Shown one piece after another: positions 30,159 through 38,283 of a DNA stretch of 64,000 bases. Origin of the DNA: Billgrantia kenyensis. Its GTDB lineage: Bacteria > Pseudomonadota > Gammaproteobacteria > Pseudomonadales > Halomonadaceae. The position numbers and the translations under genes are program-made. Position 1 is the first letter of the stretch, and every line of letters starts with the position of its first letter. Where the stretch lies: NCBI RefSeq assembly GCF_013697085.1, contig NZ_JACEFT010000011.1, positions 62,001 to 126,000 on the forward strand, in the 5' to 3' direction. The notes under the pieces are model-generated. The model was not told the origin of the DNA, did no database searches, and saw only the letters and a list, made by a program, of their open reading frames with translations.

Positions 30159-30470
30159 TGCTGCTCTCCCCATTGGCTGGCTTGATGGCCAAATCATCGT
30201 CCGAGCGGCATAGCTCAATCTTGCTGTCTGCTAGATGAGAAAATCTATCTAAGCAGATTCGTTGACTTATTTATCCCAATGTGGTTTTGGTTTTTGTGTG
30301 CAGCATGTTGTTTTTATTCGTTTTTTTCAGGTGTCGTTTTTATCTGGGAAAGGCGTCGGGGCATGAATCGAGGTTGCAATGCTGGATTTCTGGTGTGTCG
30401 ACCTAGAGATTGGAAAGGACCTGGGTGAGCGATGGTATCCTTGGGGGGGGTATAGATAGAGATCAATGTG
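30159..30470. other. A+T-rich intergenic control region
   Basis: This 312-base gap separates the divergent excisionase-like gene and the unknown gene at 30471. It holds the block TATCTAAGCAGATTCGTTGA at 30246 with a TTGAC promoter-like element, a GTGGTTTTGG stretch at 30281, a run of eight G at 30443-30450, and a TATAGAT box at 30451. No gene is seen. Confidence 0.5.
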
Positions 30471-31535
30471 ATGTCGGATAAGCCAGTAGAGTCGCTCATG
30501 AGCGAGCGTAGGCGTCGTGCGCTTGCGGACACTGCCGTGGCCATGCGGTGGGCCGGTAACGAATTAAATGGGCACGCCTGCCAGGTGGTGGAGCGGGTTT
30601 TTGAGCATCTGGGCATGTCGGATGCTCAGGAGCGAGATGTTCGCATTGGCGAACTATTTGCTGACATGGAGAGCGGGAGCTTTCGGCCTGAGGAAGCGAT
30701 GGAGCCTATCTCACTGCGCCAGGGGAAAGTGGCCATCGATAAGCAACGTGAACGCCATGCGGATCTCGCGCTGTGCCAGGCGGTGGCAGTGGTGTACGAA
30801 TACCAAAAGGTTTTTTCTTCGCTGACGGTCCCCGGTATGGGAGCATTTGACAGCAGTCTGCAGCATGCTTTTCAGCGCATGCAGTTGTCCCTGCTGGAAG
30901 CACAGCGGCACCTGGCCGCGCTGGACATCCTGAAGAACCTTGAAGGCAAACACTACAGTCAGCGGGCGCGCAAAGGCGGGCACACTCGCGCCCGGCCCGC
31001 GTCGGAGCAGGATAAGCAGGCGCTATTGGCCGTGATGGTCAAGAGCATGCTGTATAAAAATGCTGATGCGTTTAAGCGTACCCAGAGTAGAACCGAGGCC
31101 GTCGCGCATGAGTGGGCTGTGCGAATTTATAAATTCAACGACAAATTTGAGATCCTGAACATCTCCTCTCTTGGCGATCTTCAAGCCGATATCCATACGC
31201 TATTGCTTAAGCTCTTAAAAGCTGGCCAGGACGTCAGCGATCGACACATTCATCGGCGTGTGATGGCTCGTCAGCTGCGACAACGGCGCGATGCCTTCCG
31301 CAGTGAGGAGGCCGATCGTATCGGGTCAGAGCTGATACATACCCGCGGCTTTGTTGAGGGAGTGCAGGGGACGTTGGTTTACTTGCTAGAAGAGCGGTTT
31401 GGGGCGCTGCCCGCTGAGGCGATGGAGCTGATCCGTGCAATGGATCGCGTTGAAGACCTCCAGGCCTGCCTGGATCGGTTGCCCAAGGCGTCGGTGTGGC
31501 AAGTGGTACTGCGGGAGCCTGAGTCAGCCTCTTGA
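30471..31535 (+). CDS. Unknown protein with DUF4351-like C-terminal segment
   Basis: A 354-residue, probably cytoplasmic, largely helical protein with no signal peptide or membrane span. I do not recognise the first 290 residues, which include a basic linker (Q-R-A-R-K-G-G-H-T-R-A-R) near 165-177. The last 55 residues (L-V-Y-L-L-E-E-R-F-G-A-L-P, then L-Q-A-C-L-D-R-L) resemble the short DUF4351 helical module found at the end of transposase-like and Rpn-type proteins. The ATG at 30471 is used; a GTG directly before it is possible. It is convergent with the DUF3987 gene. Its base composition is less GC-rich than host genes. Confidence 0.7.
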   Translation: MSDKPVESLMSERRRRALADTAVAMRWAGNELNGHACQVVERVFEHLGMSDAQERDVRIGELFADMESGSFRPEEAMEPISLRQGKVAIDKQRERHADLALCQAVAVVYEYQKVFSSLTVPGMGAFDSSLQHAFQRMQLSLLEAQRHLAALDILKNLEGKHYSQRARKGGHTRARPASEQDKQALLAVMVKSMLYKNADAFKRTQSRTEAVAHEWAVRIYKFNDKFEILNISSLGDLQADIHTLLLKLLKAGQDVSDRHIHRRVMARQLRQRRDAFRSEEADRIGSELIHTRGFVEGVQGTLVYLLEERFGALPAEAMELIRAMDRVEDLQACLDRLPKASVWQVVLREPESAS

Positions 31536-31546
31536 CGGAGAGAGTG

Positions 31547-31570
31547 CTTGCCGCCCCGGCGGGCGGCAAG
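31547..31570. terminator. GC-rich hairpin between convergent genes
   Basis: A perfect 9-bp stem (CTTGCCGCC with GGCGGCAAG) with a 6-base loop lies between the 3' ends of the genes at 30471 and 31585. There is no clear T-run, so it may act as a transcript-end structure and not as a strong terminator. Confidence 0.4.
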
Positions 31571-31584
31571 GCAAAGGAGTCGGG

Positions 31585-33039
31585 TCAGAGCGTGCTCATG
31601 TCCGGCGGCCCCATCCAAGGCATTAGGTCGATAAAGCGCGTTCGATGGTGAGTAAACACTACCACCTGCTGCTGGGCGATAAGCACATCCAGCGCCGCCT
31701 TAAGGCGTTTCTTATCACGCAGCGGCCGTGGGCCGCGCTGTCGTGCATCGTTGTAACGCACGAGCCGCCAGTTGAACTGCCGTTGCTCATTGATCCACTC
31801 GTTCAAGCGGAAGGCATCCTGCTCTTCCTGAGGGGGCGGCATGAACACTTGCCGGAAGCTGCCGGAATAGTAGAGGCACAGGTCGGTCGCCATCTGCACC
31901 GTCTCGGCGCTGATTCCCTCTTCCTCATCCTCAAGCAGGTGAATCAGTGCTGCCACGCGAGCCACGTTCTCCGCGAGCTTTGAGCCATGATCGGGGCAGG
32001 CTTCGAAATACCCGCCAGGACCCATTTGTCGCTCGATCTCGTTGGCCACCTGTACCCAGCAGGCGGCTCCCTCCTCGGTAAACTCCAGCACCTCACGCGG
32101 CATGTTCGGGGCTTGGGCCAGAATCAGGTTTTCGCGTGTCAAGGTGGCCAGGCGCGCCTCGGCCTGCTCCCAGGCCTCCCGTGCGGAGGCGGTTTGCAGC
32201 GAATAGAACCGCTGACCACGAACAGACGGCGGGGCGCAGACGAGGAAGCGAGCGAGCATGCCGGAATCCCTTGCCTGTTGTCCCTGGTTCTCCAAGTATG
32301 TTTCAAGTATGCCGGGCTGCACCATCAGCAGTAGCATCAGGCGCGCATCGTCCAGCACGATATCCTCTTTGGTGGCCCGCGTGATGACCGTGCTGCCGCC
32401 ACTCCACAGGGAGTTGATGTGGCTGCGTGCCCTGTTCATCGCGCCCTTAAAGAAGACTTCTGCCTCGTCGGTGGCCAGAGCGGCGCTAGGGGTGGCTTTT
32501 TCCAGGCCCGAGAAGAGGGCTTCGGGAGTGGTGTCCTCATACAGAAGCCGAAACTCGCGGGGAGGCTCGGGCCGACGCTGATGCAGCTCTCGCAGCAATT
32601 GACGGTCACGCTCCGCTGTACCGCCTTTGGTCTGTTTGCGGTAGATCGCCTGGGTCAGCACCTTCTCCTCGGTGCGCCACTCCTCCAACTCCCCCTGGTA
32701 GGCATCCAGCCGTTTGCGCCACTCCCGACGCTGCTTGCGCTGCTCATCTTGGATGGGGTGCAGCACTTTGTCGTAAAGAGGGGATTTGCCCTCACCGGAG
32801 CCTGCCACGGCCAGAGCGTTGATCGAAGTGGGCTTGATCGCTCCGTAGGGCATCTTCAGGTCGTAGCGGCCTTGCGCTGCCATGCTGATGCCTGCCAGCA
32901 GGGTCAGGACAGTGAGCTCCATCGACACCTGGCAGTGCTGGTGTAGGTCATTTGAGGCTCGCCACAGCAAGGTAGGAGCGAGTCTCTGGGCATCGAATTG
33001 ACCGGGGGCTGGCAGCGCTGGCTGGAAGGTGTAGTTCAT
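31585..33039 (-). CDS. DUF3987 (YfjI-like) protein
   Basis: A 484-residue protein that matches DUF3987 proteins, common in satellites, plasmids and prophages and thought to act in replication. A Walker A-like loop (G-S-G-E-G-K-S-P-L) lies near residue 80, an acidic A-T-D-E-A-E-V-F-F segment (Walker B-like) near 190, then a helical C-terminal half and a basic end. The ATG at 33039 was chosen because AGGAGAGAG sits nine bases upstream; a longer frame to 33072 adds 11 residues. It is in the same strand and neighbourhood as the HTH and Gp2-like genes, as in E. coli CP4-57-type islands (yfjI, yfjJ). Confidence 0.85.
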   Translation of the reverse strand: MNYTFQPALPAPGQFDAQRLAPTLLWRASNDLHQHCQVSMELTVLTLLAGISMAAQGRYDLKMPYGAIKPTSINALAVAGSGEGKSPLYDKVLHPIQDEQRKQRREWRKRLDAYQGELEEWRTEEKVLTQAIYRKQTKGGTAERDRQLLRELHQRRPEPPREFRLLYEDTTPEALFSGLEKATPSAALATDEAEVFFKGAMNRARSHINSLWSGGSTVITRATKEDIVLDDARLMLLLMVQPGILETYLENQGQQARDSGMLARFLVCAPPSVRGQRFYSLQTASAREAWEQAEARLATLTRENLILAQAPNMPREVLEFTEEGAACWVQVANEIERQMGPGGYFEACPDHGSKLAENVARVAALIHLLEDEEEGISAETVQMATDLCLYYSGSFRQVFMPPPQEEQDAFRLNEWINEQRQFNWRLVRYNDARQRGPRPLRDKKRLKAALDVLIAQQQVVVFTHHRTRFIDLMPWMGPPDMSTL

Positions 33040-33459
33040 TGTCACTCTCTCCTGTTTGGGTTGTTTTGCCACCTGACCGCGTCCGATGGCAGGGCAGAGA
33101 ATGACGCGTTCCTAACGGCAAGGATGCCGCTCTGCTTGCGGAGAGAAAGTTATCAAGCAGAGTGGTTGACATATTTGGTGGCTTGCTATCTACAAGTGTG
33201 GCTTTGGGGCAGTCAGCCCCCTCTGGCGCGGTTATTTAGGCTATTCGTAGCCAAATTAGCCGGGTATCAGGGGCCGAAGCGCTTCCCGCTCGCCTCGCAA
33301 GGCTTGCTGGTGGTGTTTCTGGACAAAAAGTGATCAATACCGATTTGGCATTAACGGGCTGTTTGTTATTCTTTTTCCGTTGCTTGCTGTTCGGCGTAAC
33401 CCTGCTTTTAGCTGAGCCTAGGCGTCCGCTGACACTCGGCAGGTTTGGAGAAGAGTGCG
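33040..33459. other. Gene-free A+T-rich region upstream of DUF3987 gene
   Basis: These 420 bases hold no convincing gene. At 33151-33176 there is a copy of the block seen at 30246-30272 (TATCAAGCAGAGTGGTTGAC), followed by TATCTACAAG at 33188 and GTGTGGCTTTGG at 33196. It may hold promoters, operators or an origin. Confidence 0.45.
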
Positions 33460-33894
33460 TTACTCTGCCCTTGAATGCGCCGCTACCCACCGCTGCAGGA
33501 GTGTCGTGCCCGGGGCTTTTGGCATGCGCCGGAATTGCAGCCACTCCTCCAGGGTGCGATGGGGCACCCCCATCTCCTCGGCCATTTGCGCCTGGGTGAT
33601 CTTACGGATCTTGGCCAGCTCCTTGGCATCACTTATCAGCCGTCGTTTGGGCTCATTCCGCTCCATCTCAGCCAAGCGTTTATCCACCGTGGGCGGATAC
33701 GATGGTGGGGTATGCCAGATTGGAGGCGATGGCTCGATGACAGGATCGCGCGCATGGATAGTCTGCTGCTGGGCTTCCCACTCAGCCTTGCTGATTGCCT
33801 GCCAGGATAATAGGGGCGGCCTGCTACTATCGTCGTGATGACGTGACTCTTCAGGCGGATCGCTGGGATGATGTTTCGGGGGGAAAATGGACAT
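33460..33894 (-). CDS. Helix-turn-helix protein, XRE-like
   Basis: A 144-residue protein. The N-terminal 85 residues are rich in Pro, His, Ser and Asp and look unstructured. The C-terminal 55 residues hold a helix-turn-helix (I-T-Q-A-Q-M-A-E-E-M-G-V-P-H-R-T-L-E-E-W) followed by G-T-T-L-L-Q-R-W-V, as in YiaG/NadS-type regulators. It probably regulates element genes. The gap to the DUF3987 gene is 420 bases. Confidence 0.72.
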   Translation of the reverse strand: MSIFPPKHHPSDPPEESRHHDDSSRPPLLSWQAISKAEWEAQQQTIHARDPVIEPSPPIWHTPPSYPPTVDKRLAEMERNEPKRRLISDAKELAKIRKITQAQMAEEMGVPHRTLEEWLQFRRMPKAPGTTLLQRWVAAHSRAE

Positions 33895-34106
33895 CGTTTT
33901 ACTCCAATGGATTGACGAAAAGGCCTACCATGATCACGGCGGGCCCAGTAGAAAAGCGGGGAGAAAGTAGCCCGGCATTATCCGCCGCAAGACGGAATCA
34001 CCGGCTTATTCCCGTGACTGCCGTGACGACTCATACCATGAGCGAATAACCATCAAGATGAATGGTCAGCGGGCAGGTGTATGACGTGCCGACGCTGATG
34101 CTCGGC

Positions 34107-35228
34107 CTAGGCGGCTGAGAACTTCCTAGGTCGACCTGGGCGTGGTCCGTCGGGCAAGGTTGGCGTTGGGCTGGTCTGGAATGTACGACCAGTGACCAGC
34201 ATGGCGGCGTACTCATCGATCTTTGTCAGGTACCGAGCGATGTAGTCTAGGCCGCGCTGCTTTTTGTAGTCGTGGTAGTTGATGCGCCCCAGGGCGTTGT
34301 AGTGATAGACGTTCTCTGCATTGCGATTGCAGTTGAAAAAATGCCCTTGTCCTCCTGTGATCGAGCGCACCCAAAGCTCGCCGATAAGCCGAGCCTGGTT
34401 AATGTCTTCCTGTACCTGATGCCCATCGAAGAAGAACAGGAAATGGTAATGAAATCCTTTCTGAGGACGCCATTCCAGCTTCCAAGCATAGCCAAGCAGG
34501 TGATCAAAGAGCGCGTGGGAGTGAAACATCCGGCACAGCTGTTCACGATGGTAGCGCGCCGTCTCATAGTTGATATACGGCCCATCCATCTCGGTATAGC
34601 TCAGATCTACTCGCAGTACCGTCAGGCGGCTATAGCAGGCGAATAGGGCATCCATCAGATCCCGGAGACTCTGGTAGTTGTTACGGCTATTGCGGCGGTT
34701 CCGGTTGCACTCGTAGGCAAAGTCCGGCTGCTTCATGCATTGGTACCAGGCCGTCAGTCGCTGATTGAGGTCGACGACCGTCTGCTCTGCTACCTGTCGG
34801 CTCATGGGCGGTGGCTGATGGAATCCTGCCTCACGCAGGTAGGCACAGCTCGCAAACGCCCAAAGGAAACGCTGGGCGTGAGGGCTAGGCCGATAGTGCT
34901 GACCGATGTCAGTCTCCTGGAACATCGTCACCAGCACCGTATAGAGCGTCGTCAGCGTGTCCAGCAGAGCGTCCGGTGCCAGCACCACGACATCACTGCC
35001 GTATCCATCTGGCAGAATCAGCCGTTCACTCTGCAGCAGCGTACCTGTGGTGGCCAAGCATTTCAGCTGCCGATCCACCTCGATCAAGTCCTGTCGCCAG
35101 AGGTGGTGGGAAAGCGTGGCGATCTCCTGCCCTAAGGCGGAAGTCTCCAGCACGGTGCTGCTCATGCCTTGGCAGATGGCCAGCATTTCCGCTTCGCTCA
35201 GGGTGTCGTCGTTAGCATCATCGTACAT
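34107..35228 (-). CDS. YagK/YfjJ (Inovirus Gp2) family protein, HUH-Rep-like
   Basis: A 373-residue protein. The C-terminal half matches the YagK_YfjJ_C / Inovirus Gp2 type. It contains G-F-H-Y-H-F-L-F-F-F-D-G near 256, an HxH motif inside a hydrophobic strand as in HUH endonucleases, and Y-I-A-R-Y-L-T-K near 331, as in the YxxxK motif of rolling-circle Rep proteins. The first 130 residues have no recognised domain. I infer a replication initiator or nicking enzyme for the element. The family name is fairly secure; the catalytic role is inferred. Confidence 0.78.
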   Translation of the reverse strand: MYDDANDDTLSEAEMLAICQGMSSTVLETSALGQEIATLSHHLWRQDLIEVDRQLKCLATTGTLLQSERLILPDGYGSDVVVLAPDALLDTLTTLYTVLVTMFQETDIGQHYRPSPHAQRFLWAFASCAYLREAGFHQPPPMSRQVAEQTVVDLNQRLTAWYQCMKQPDFAYECNRNRRNSRNNYQSLRDLMDALFACYSRLTVLRVDLSYTEMDGPYINYETARYHREQLCRMFHSHALFDHLLGYAWKLEWRPQKGFHYHFLFFFDGHQVQEDINQARLIGELWVRSITGGQGHFFNCNRNAENVYHYNALGRINYHDYKKQRGLDYIARYLTKIDEYAAMLVTGRTFQTSPTPTLPDGPRPGRPRKFSAA

Positions 35229-35783
35229 GGGGATTGCCTCTCTATGATGGTGTTGGAGCGTTTCGCTCGTACCATCGCCGAGGCATGTAGAAATTTACGT
35301 CACCGCCGGGAGGCGTGGCAGGCCATCTCCAAGAGGCCTGGCCACTTCGAGGTCTCGTTGGCTACGTGATGCTGTCAAAGACTGGAAGGTCGATTCGATC
35401 CTTTTGGGGATCTCCCCTCCCAATCTATGGTGCCTCTCTGATGCTGCCTATTGGGCTCTTACTACGTGAGCCCATTGTCTTTATAGCTATTAAACACCCC
35501 TTATAGAACCCATGGTTATATCTAATGTTTATCTAATAACATACAAAGCCAAATGGCCTAGCACGCCCAGAGGGGAGCATACCGGAGGCTGAAGAGCCAA
35601 CGCCCAGTGAATGCCAGGAATTTTCCGAGTAAGTCATTGAAAAAGTTAGTGTCGTAGACAAGGCAGACCACTGGGTTGCCAACTACCTGCTCACCGGCTC
35701 GATTCAAAAAAATCTCAGCCCTGTACTACCACGATGAAGCCCCAGACGACTGGGTTCTCAGCGTTCATCATGGAGGTACTGCC
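35229..35783. other. Gene-free region with paired TATCTAAT repeats
   Basis: This 555-base stretch separates divergent genes and has no convincing ORF. TATCTAAT occurs at 35519 and 35530, exactly 11 bases apart, in an A+T-rich tract (about 35460-35560). It lies upstream of the Gp2-like gene on one side and of the zinc-ribbon gene on the other. It could be an operator or origin. Confidence 0.45.
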
Positions 35784-36116
35784 ATGCCCACAAGCTGCCC
35801 AAGCTGTGGCTCACATCACGTCATGTCCCGACACCACGGCCGCAAGGTATGCGGTGTTACCGGCGCTGCCGCCGGAATGGCCTCAGGATCGGCTGGAGCA
35901 CTCAGCGGTGCCAAGACGGGCGCCATCGTGGGGGCAATGGCCGGTCCTGTCGGGATCAGTGTCGGTAGTATCACTGGCGCTGTCCTGGGCGGCCTGATCG
36001 GCTGTGCCGCTGGCGGCGTTACCGGCGCACGTCTCGGCGCACAGCTTGACGACAAGGTGCTCGACAACCATCAGTGCGGCGATTGCGGCCACAGTTTCCG
36101 CCTCGTGGCGGACTGA
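35784..36116 (+). CDS. Split zinc-ribbon / glycine-zipper small protein
   Basis: A 110-residue protein. It starts M-P-T-S-C-P-S-C-G-S-H-H and ends C-G-D-C-G-H-S-F-R-L, so the two halves of a zinc-ribbon (CxxC each) are at opposite ends. Between them, residues about 25-85 are rich in Gly and Ala with GxxxG spacing (A-G-A-L-S-G-A-K-T-G-A-I-V-G-A-M-A-G), typical of glycine-zipper membrane hairpins. The ATG at 35784 follows GGAGGT. Function is unknown; membrane association is inferred. Confidence 0.72.
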   Translation: MPTSCPSCGSHHVMSRHHGRKVCGVTGAAAGMASGSAGALSGAKTGAIVGAMAGPVGISVGSITGAVLGGLIGCAAGGVTGARLGAQLDDKVLDNHQCGDCGHSFRLVAD

Positions 36117-36222
36117 TCCCTACGCTCATTCCTGTTTTTCCTCATCTCTCGCGAGCATGGCCCGCTGCCCTTGGGTGGCGGGCTGCTATGCCGTGATCAC
36201 CACGTTTCAAGGAGCTATACCC

Positions 36223-37191
36223 ATGGCACATCTGATCGAGCAAATGGCTTACGTCGGCGACACCCCCTGGCACGGCCTGGGGCAACAGCTGTCGCGTCAT
36301 CAACCGCTGGAGGTTTGGCGGCAACAGGCCGGCATGGACTGGCACATCGAATCCTCCCCGGTACGCTTCATCGCCGATGGCGCCGGCCACCTCGGCAGCA
36401 TCCATTCCTTCTCGGAGCAGAAGGTCCTCTATCGCTCGGATACCCGGGCACCACTGTCGGTGGTCTCGCAGCGCTACAAGGTAGTCCAGCCCGAGGAGGT
36501 GCTGGAGTTCTACCGCGACCTGACCGAGTACGCCGGCTATGAGCTGGAGACGGCCGGAGTGCTCAAGGGTGGACGCAAGTTCTGGGCCTTGGCCCGCAGT
36601 GGGCTGGGCAGTGCGATCAAGGGCCAGGACCAGGTCAACGCCTACCTGCTGCTGGCCACGTCCTGTGACGGGTCGCTTGCGACGGTGGCAACACCCACGT
36701 CGGTACGGGTGGTATGCAACAACACCCTGACCATCGCCGTCGACGGCATGGCCCAGGGCGTGAAGGTGCCGCACAGCACCGAGTTCAACCCGCAGCGAGT
36801 CAAGCAGCAGCTGGGTATCTCGGTCTCGCAGTGGGACGACTTCATGTACCGCATGAGGACCCTGGCCGAGCGCAAGGTCAGCCAGGAGGAAATCAAGACC
36901 TACTTCCAGTCGGTGATCTGCAACGCCGAGGAGCCGCTGGACGATCCCTCCAAGCTGCCCAACGTCCGCGCGCTCAACCGCGTCCAGAAGCTCTACCACG
37001 GCGAAGGGCGGGGCTCGCAGCTCTGCACGGCCCAGGGCACCGCCTGGGGCCTGCTCAACGCCATCACCGAGTACGTCGACCACGAGAAGCGCGCCCGCAG
37101 CAACGACTACCGCATGGACTCCGCCTGGTTCGGTCAGGGGGCGAGCCTCAAGGACAAGGCCCTGGCGTCGGCCATGGCGCTGGTCGCCTGA
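36223..37191 (+). CDS. DUF932 (phage/plasmid-like) protein
   Basis: A 322-residue protein starting M-A-H-L-I-E-Q-M-A-Y-V-G-D-T-P-W-H-G-L-G, the usual opening of DUF932 / TIGR03299 proteins found on plasmids, phages and ICEs. C-N-N-T-L and the late Q-G-T-A-W-G-L-L-N-A-I-T-E-Y-V-D-H are also characteristic. The biochemical role is not established. The ATG follows AAGGAG. It leads a plus-strand group with ERF, YqaJ and RadC genes, pointing to DNA recombination or repair. Confidence 0.88.
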   Translation: MAHLIEQMAYVGDTPWHGLGQQLSRHQPLEVWRQQAGMDWHIESSPVRFIADGAGHLGSIHSFSEQKVLYRSDTRAPLSVVSQRYKVVQPEEVLEFYRDLTEYAGYELETAGVLKGGRKFWALARSGLGSAIKGQDQVNAYLLLATSCDGSLATVATPTSVRVVCNNTLTIAVDGMAQGVKVPHSTEFNPQRVKQQLGISVSQWDDFMYRMRTLAERKVSQEEIKTYFQSVICNAEEPLDDPSKLPNVRALNRVQKLYHGEGRGSQLCTAQGTAWGLLNAITEYVDHEKRARSNDYRMDSAWFGQGASLKDKALASAMALVA

Positions 37192-37223
37192 TCTTCATCC
37201 ATCCCAATCCCATCACGGCATAG

Positions 37224-37257
37224 CGCCCGGCCCCACCAAGGCCGGGCGTTTCTGTTT
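37224..37257 (+). terminator. Terminator-like hairpin after DUF932 gene
   Basis: A perfect 9-bp stem (CGCCCGGCC with GGCCGGGCG, loop of 7) followed by TTTCTGTTT. It lies 33 bases after the DUF932 stop and just before the next small gene, so it may reduce read-through into the ERF genes. Confidence 0.65.
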
Positions 37258-37268
37258 CTGGAGGACTC

Positions 37269-37454
37269 ATGTCATCGCGATTGTCATTCGAGATCTGCCG
37301 CGCCCTAACCCAGCTGACTCGCCAGCTGCTGGGGGCTAATGAACGTGAAACCCATACCCACGTGCTGGCCGAGGGCCGGGTCTACCGCGTGGTCGTGTCG
37401 TTGGAGCCGGTCCCTGCCGAGCAGCTCCACGAGGTCATCAACCGCTACCTGTAA
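37269..37454 (+). CDS. Small unknown protein between DUF932 and ERF genes
   Basis: A 61-residue protein with GGAGGA nine bases upstream of its ATG and an immediately following gene 10 bases downstream. It is amphipathic (A-L-T-Q-L-T-R-Q-L-L-G-A) then forms strands (G-R-V-Y-R-V-V-V-S-L-E-P-V). No membrane span or known domain. The ribosome site and packed position support it being real. Confidence 0.6.
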   Translation: MSSRLSFEICRALTQLTRQLLGANERETHTHVLAEGRVYRVVVSLEPVPAEQLHEVINRYL

Positions 37455-37464
37455 GGAGGCCAAC

Positions 37465-38226
37465 ATGGCAACCACCACTCAACCAACGCCTTCCCCTAAG
37501 CCATCTGGGCACAACGGCCAGGTGCCGACGGACCCGCCACTGCAGGAGAGTACCGCGATCATCCAGGTGATCGAGCGTGCCGCCCTCAACCCCGAGGTCG
37601 ATATCGACAAGATGGAGCGACTGCTGCAGATGCAGGAGCGTGTCCTCGATCGCCAGGCGCTAATGGCCTACAGCGCCGCCATGGCAGCGATGCAGACGGA
37701 GATGCCGAGCATCGCCGAGCGCGGCCAGGGCAACAACGGCGCCTACGCCACGCTGGAGGATATCGTCGATACCGTGCGGCCGATCATGCAGCGCCACGGC
37801 TTTGCGGTGAGCTTCCGTATTCAGACCCAGGAACGGGGCATCCAGGTGACTGGCGTATTGATGCACCAGGACGGTCACCGCGAGGAGACCAGCATGCTGC
37901 TGCCGGCTGATGTCAGCGGTAACAAGAACGCCGTCCAGGCCTTCGGCTCCTCCACCAGCTACGGCAAGCGCTACGTGCTGTGTGCACTGCTCAACATCAC
38001 CACCCGCGGCCAGGACGACAACGGTCATGGCGCCGCACCCCCGGTGAAGGTGGTCACGCCGTTCCAGGCGAGTCAGCTCAAGCAGCTGATCACTGCCTGT
38101 CCCGTCACTACCCAAGAGTGGTTCGTCGGCAAGTACGGCGACGTCGAGCGGGTCCCCCGCAGCGACTTCGACAAACTGCGTGCCTCCCTGCAGAAGCGGG
38201 CACTGCCCAATCACCCACGTCACTGA
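37465..38226 (+). CDS. ERF-family single-strand annealing recombinase
   Basis: A 253-residue protein. Residues about 60-185 match the ERF (essential recombination function) fold seen in phage P22: A-M-A-A-M-Q-T-E-M-P-S-I, then G-A-Y-A-T-L-E-D-I-V and Q-A-F-G-S-S-T-S-Y-G-K-R-Y-V-L. It should anneal single strands produced by the neighbouring YqaJ exonuclease. The ATG follows AAGGAGG. It is 57 bases upstream of yqaJ. Confidence 0.87.
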   Translation: MATTTQPTPSPKPSGHNGQVPTDPPLQESTAIIQVIERAALNPEVDIDKMERLLQMQERVLDRQALMAYSAAMAAMQTEMPSIAERGQGNNGAYATLEDIVDTVRPIMQRHGFAVSFRIQTQERGIQVTGVLMHQDGHREETSMLLPADVSGNKNAVQAFGSSTSYGKRYVLCALLNITTRGQDDNGHGAAPPVKVVTPFQASQLKQLITACPVTTQEWFVGKYGDVERVPRSDFDKLRASLQKRALPNHPRH

Positions 38227-38283
38227 GCCACCGGCGAGGGGTAACCCTCGCCGCTATGCCGTCATGTCATCAAGGAGATCGTC

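Noticed and set aside
33236-33599. ORFs of 89-111 codons on either strand between the DUF3987 and HTH genes
   Set aside because: They overlap each other, lack ribosome sites and have no recognisable composition or motif.
35315-35506. A 63-codon plus-strand ORF in the A+T-rich gap
   Set aside because: No ribosome site and no conserved features; it overlaps other equally weak frames.
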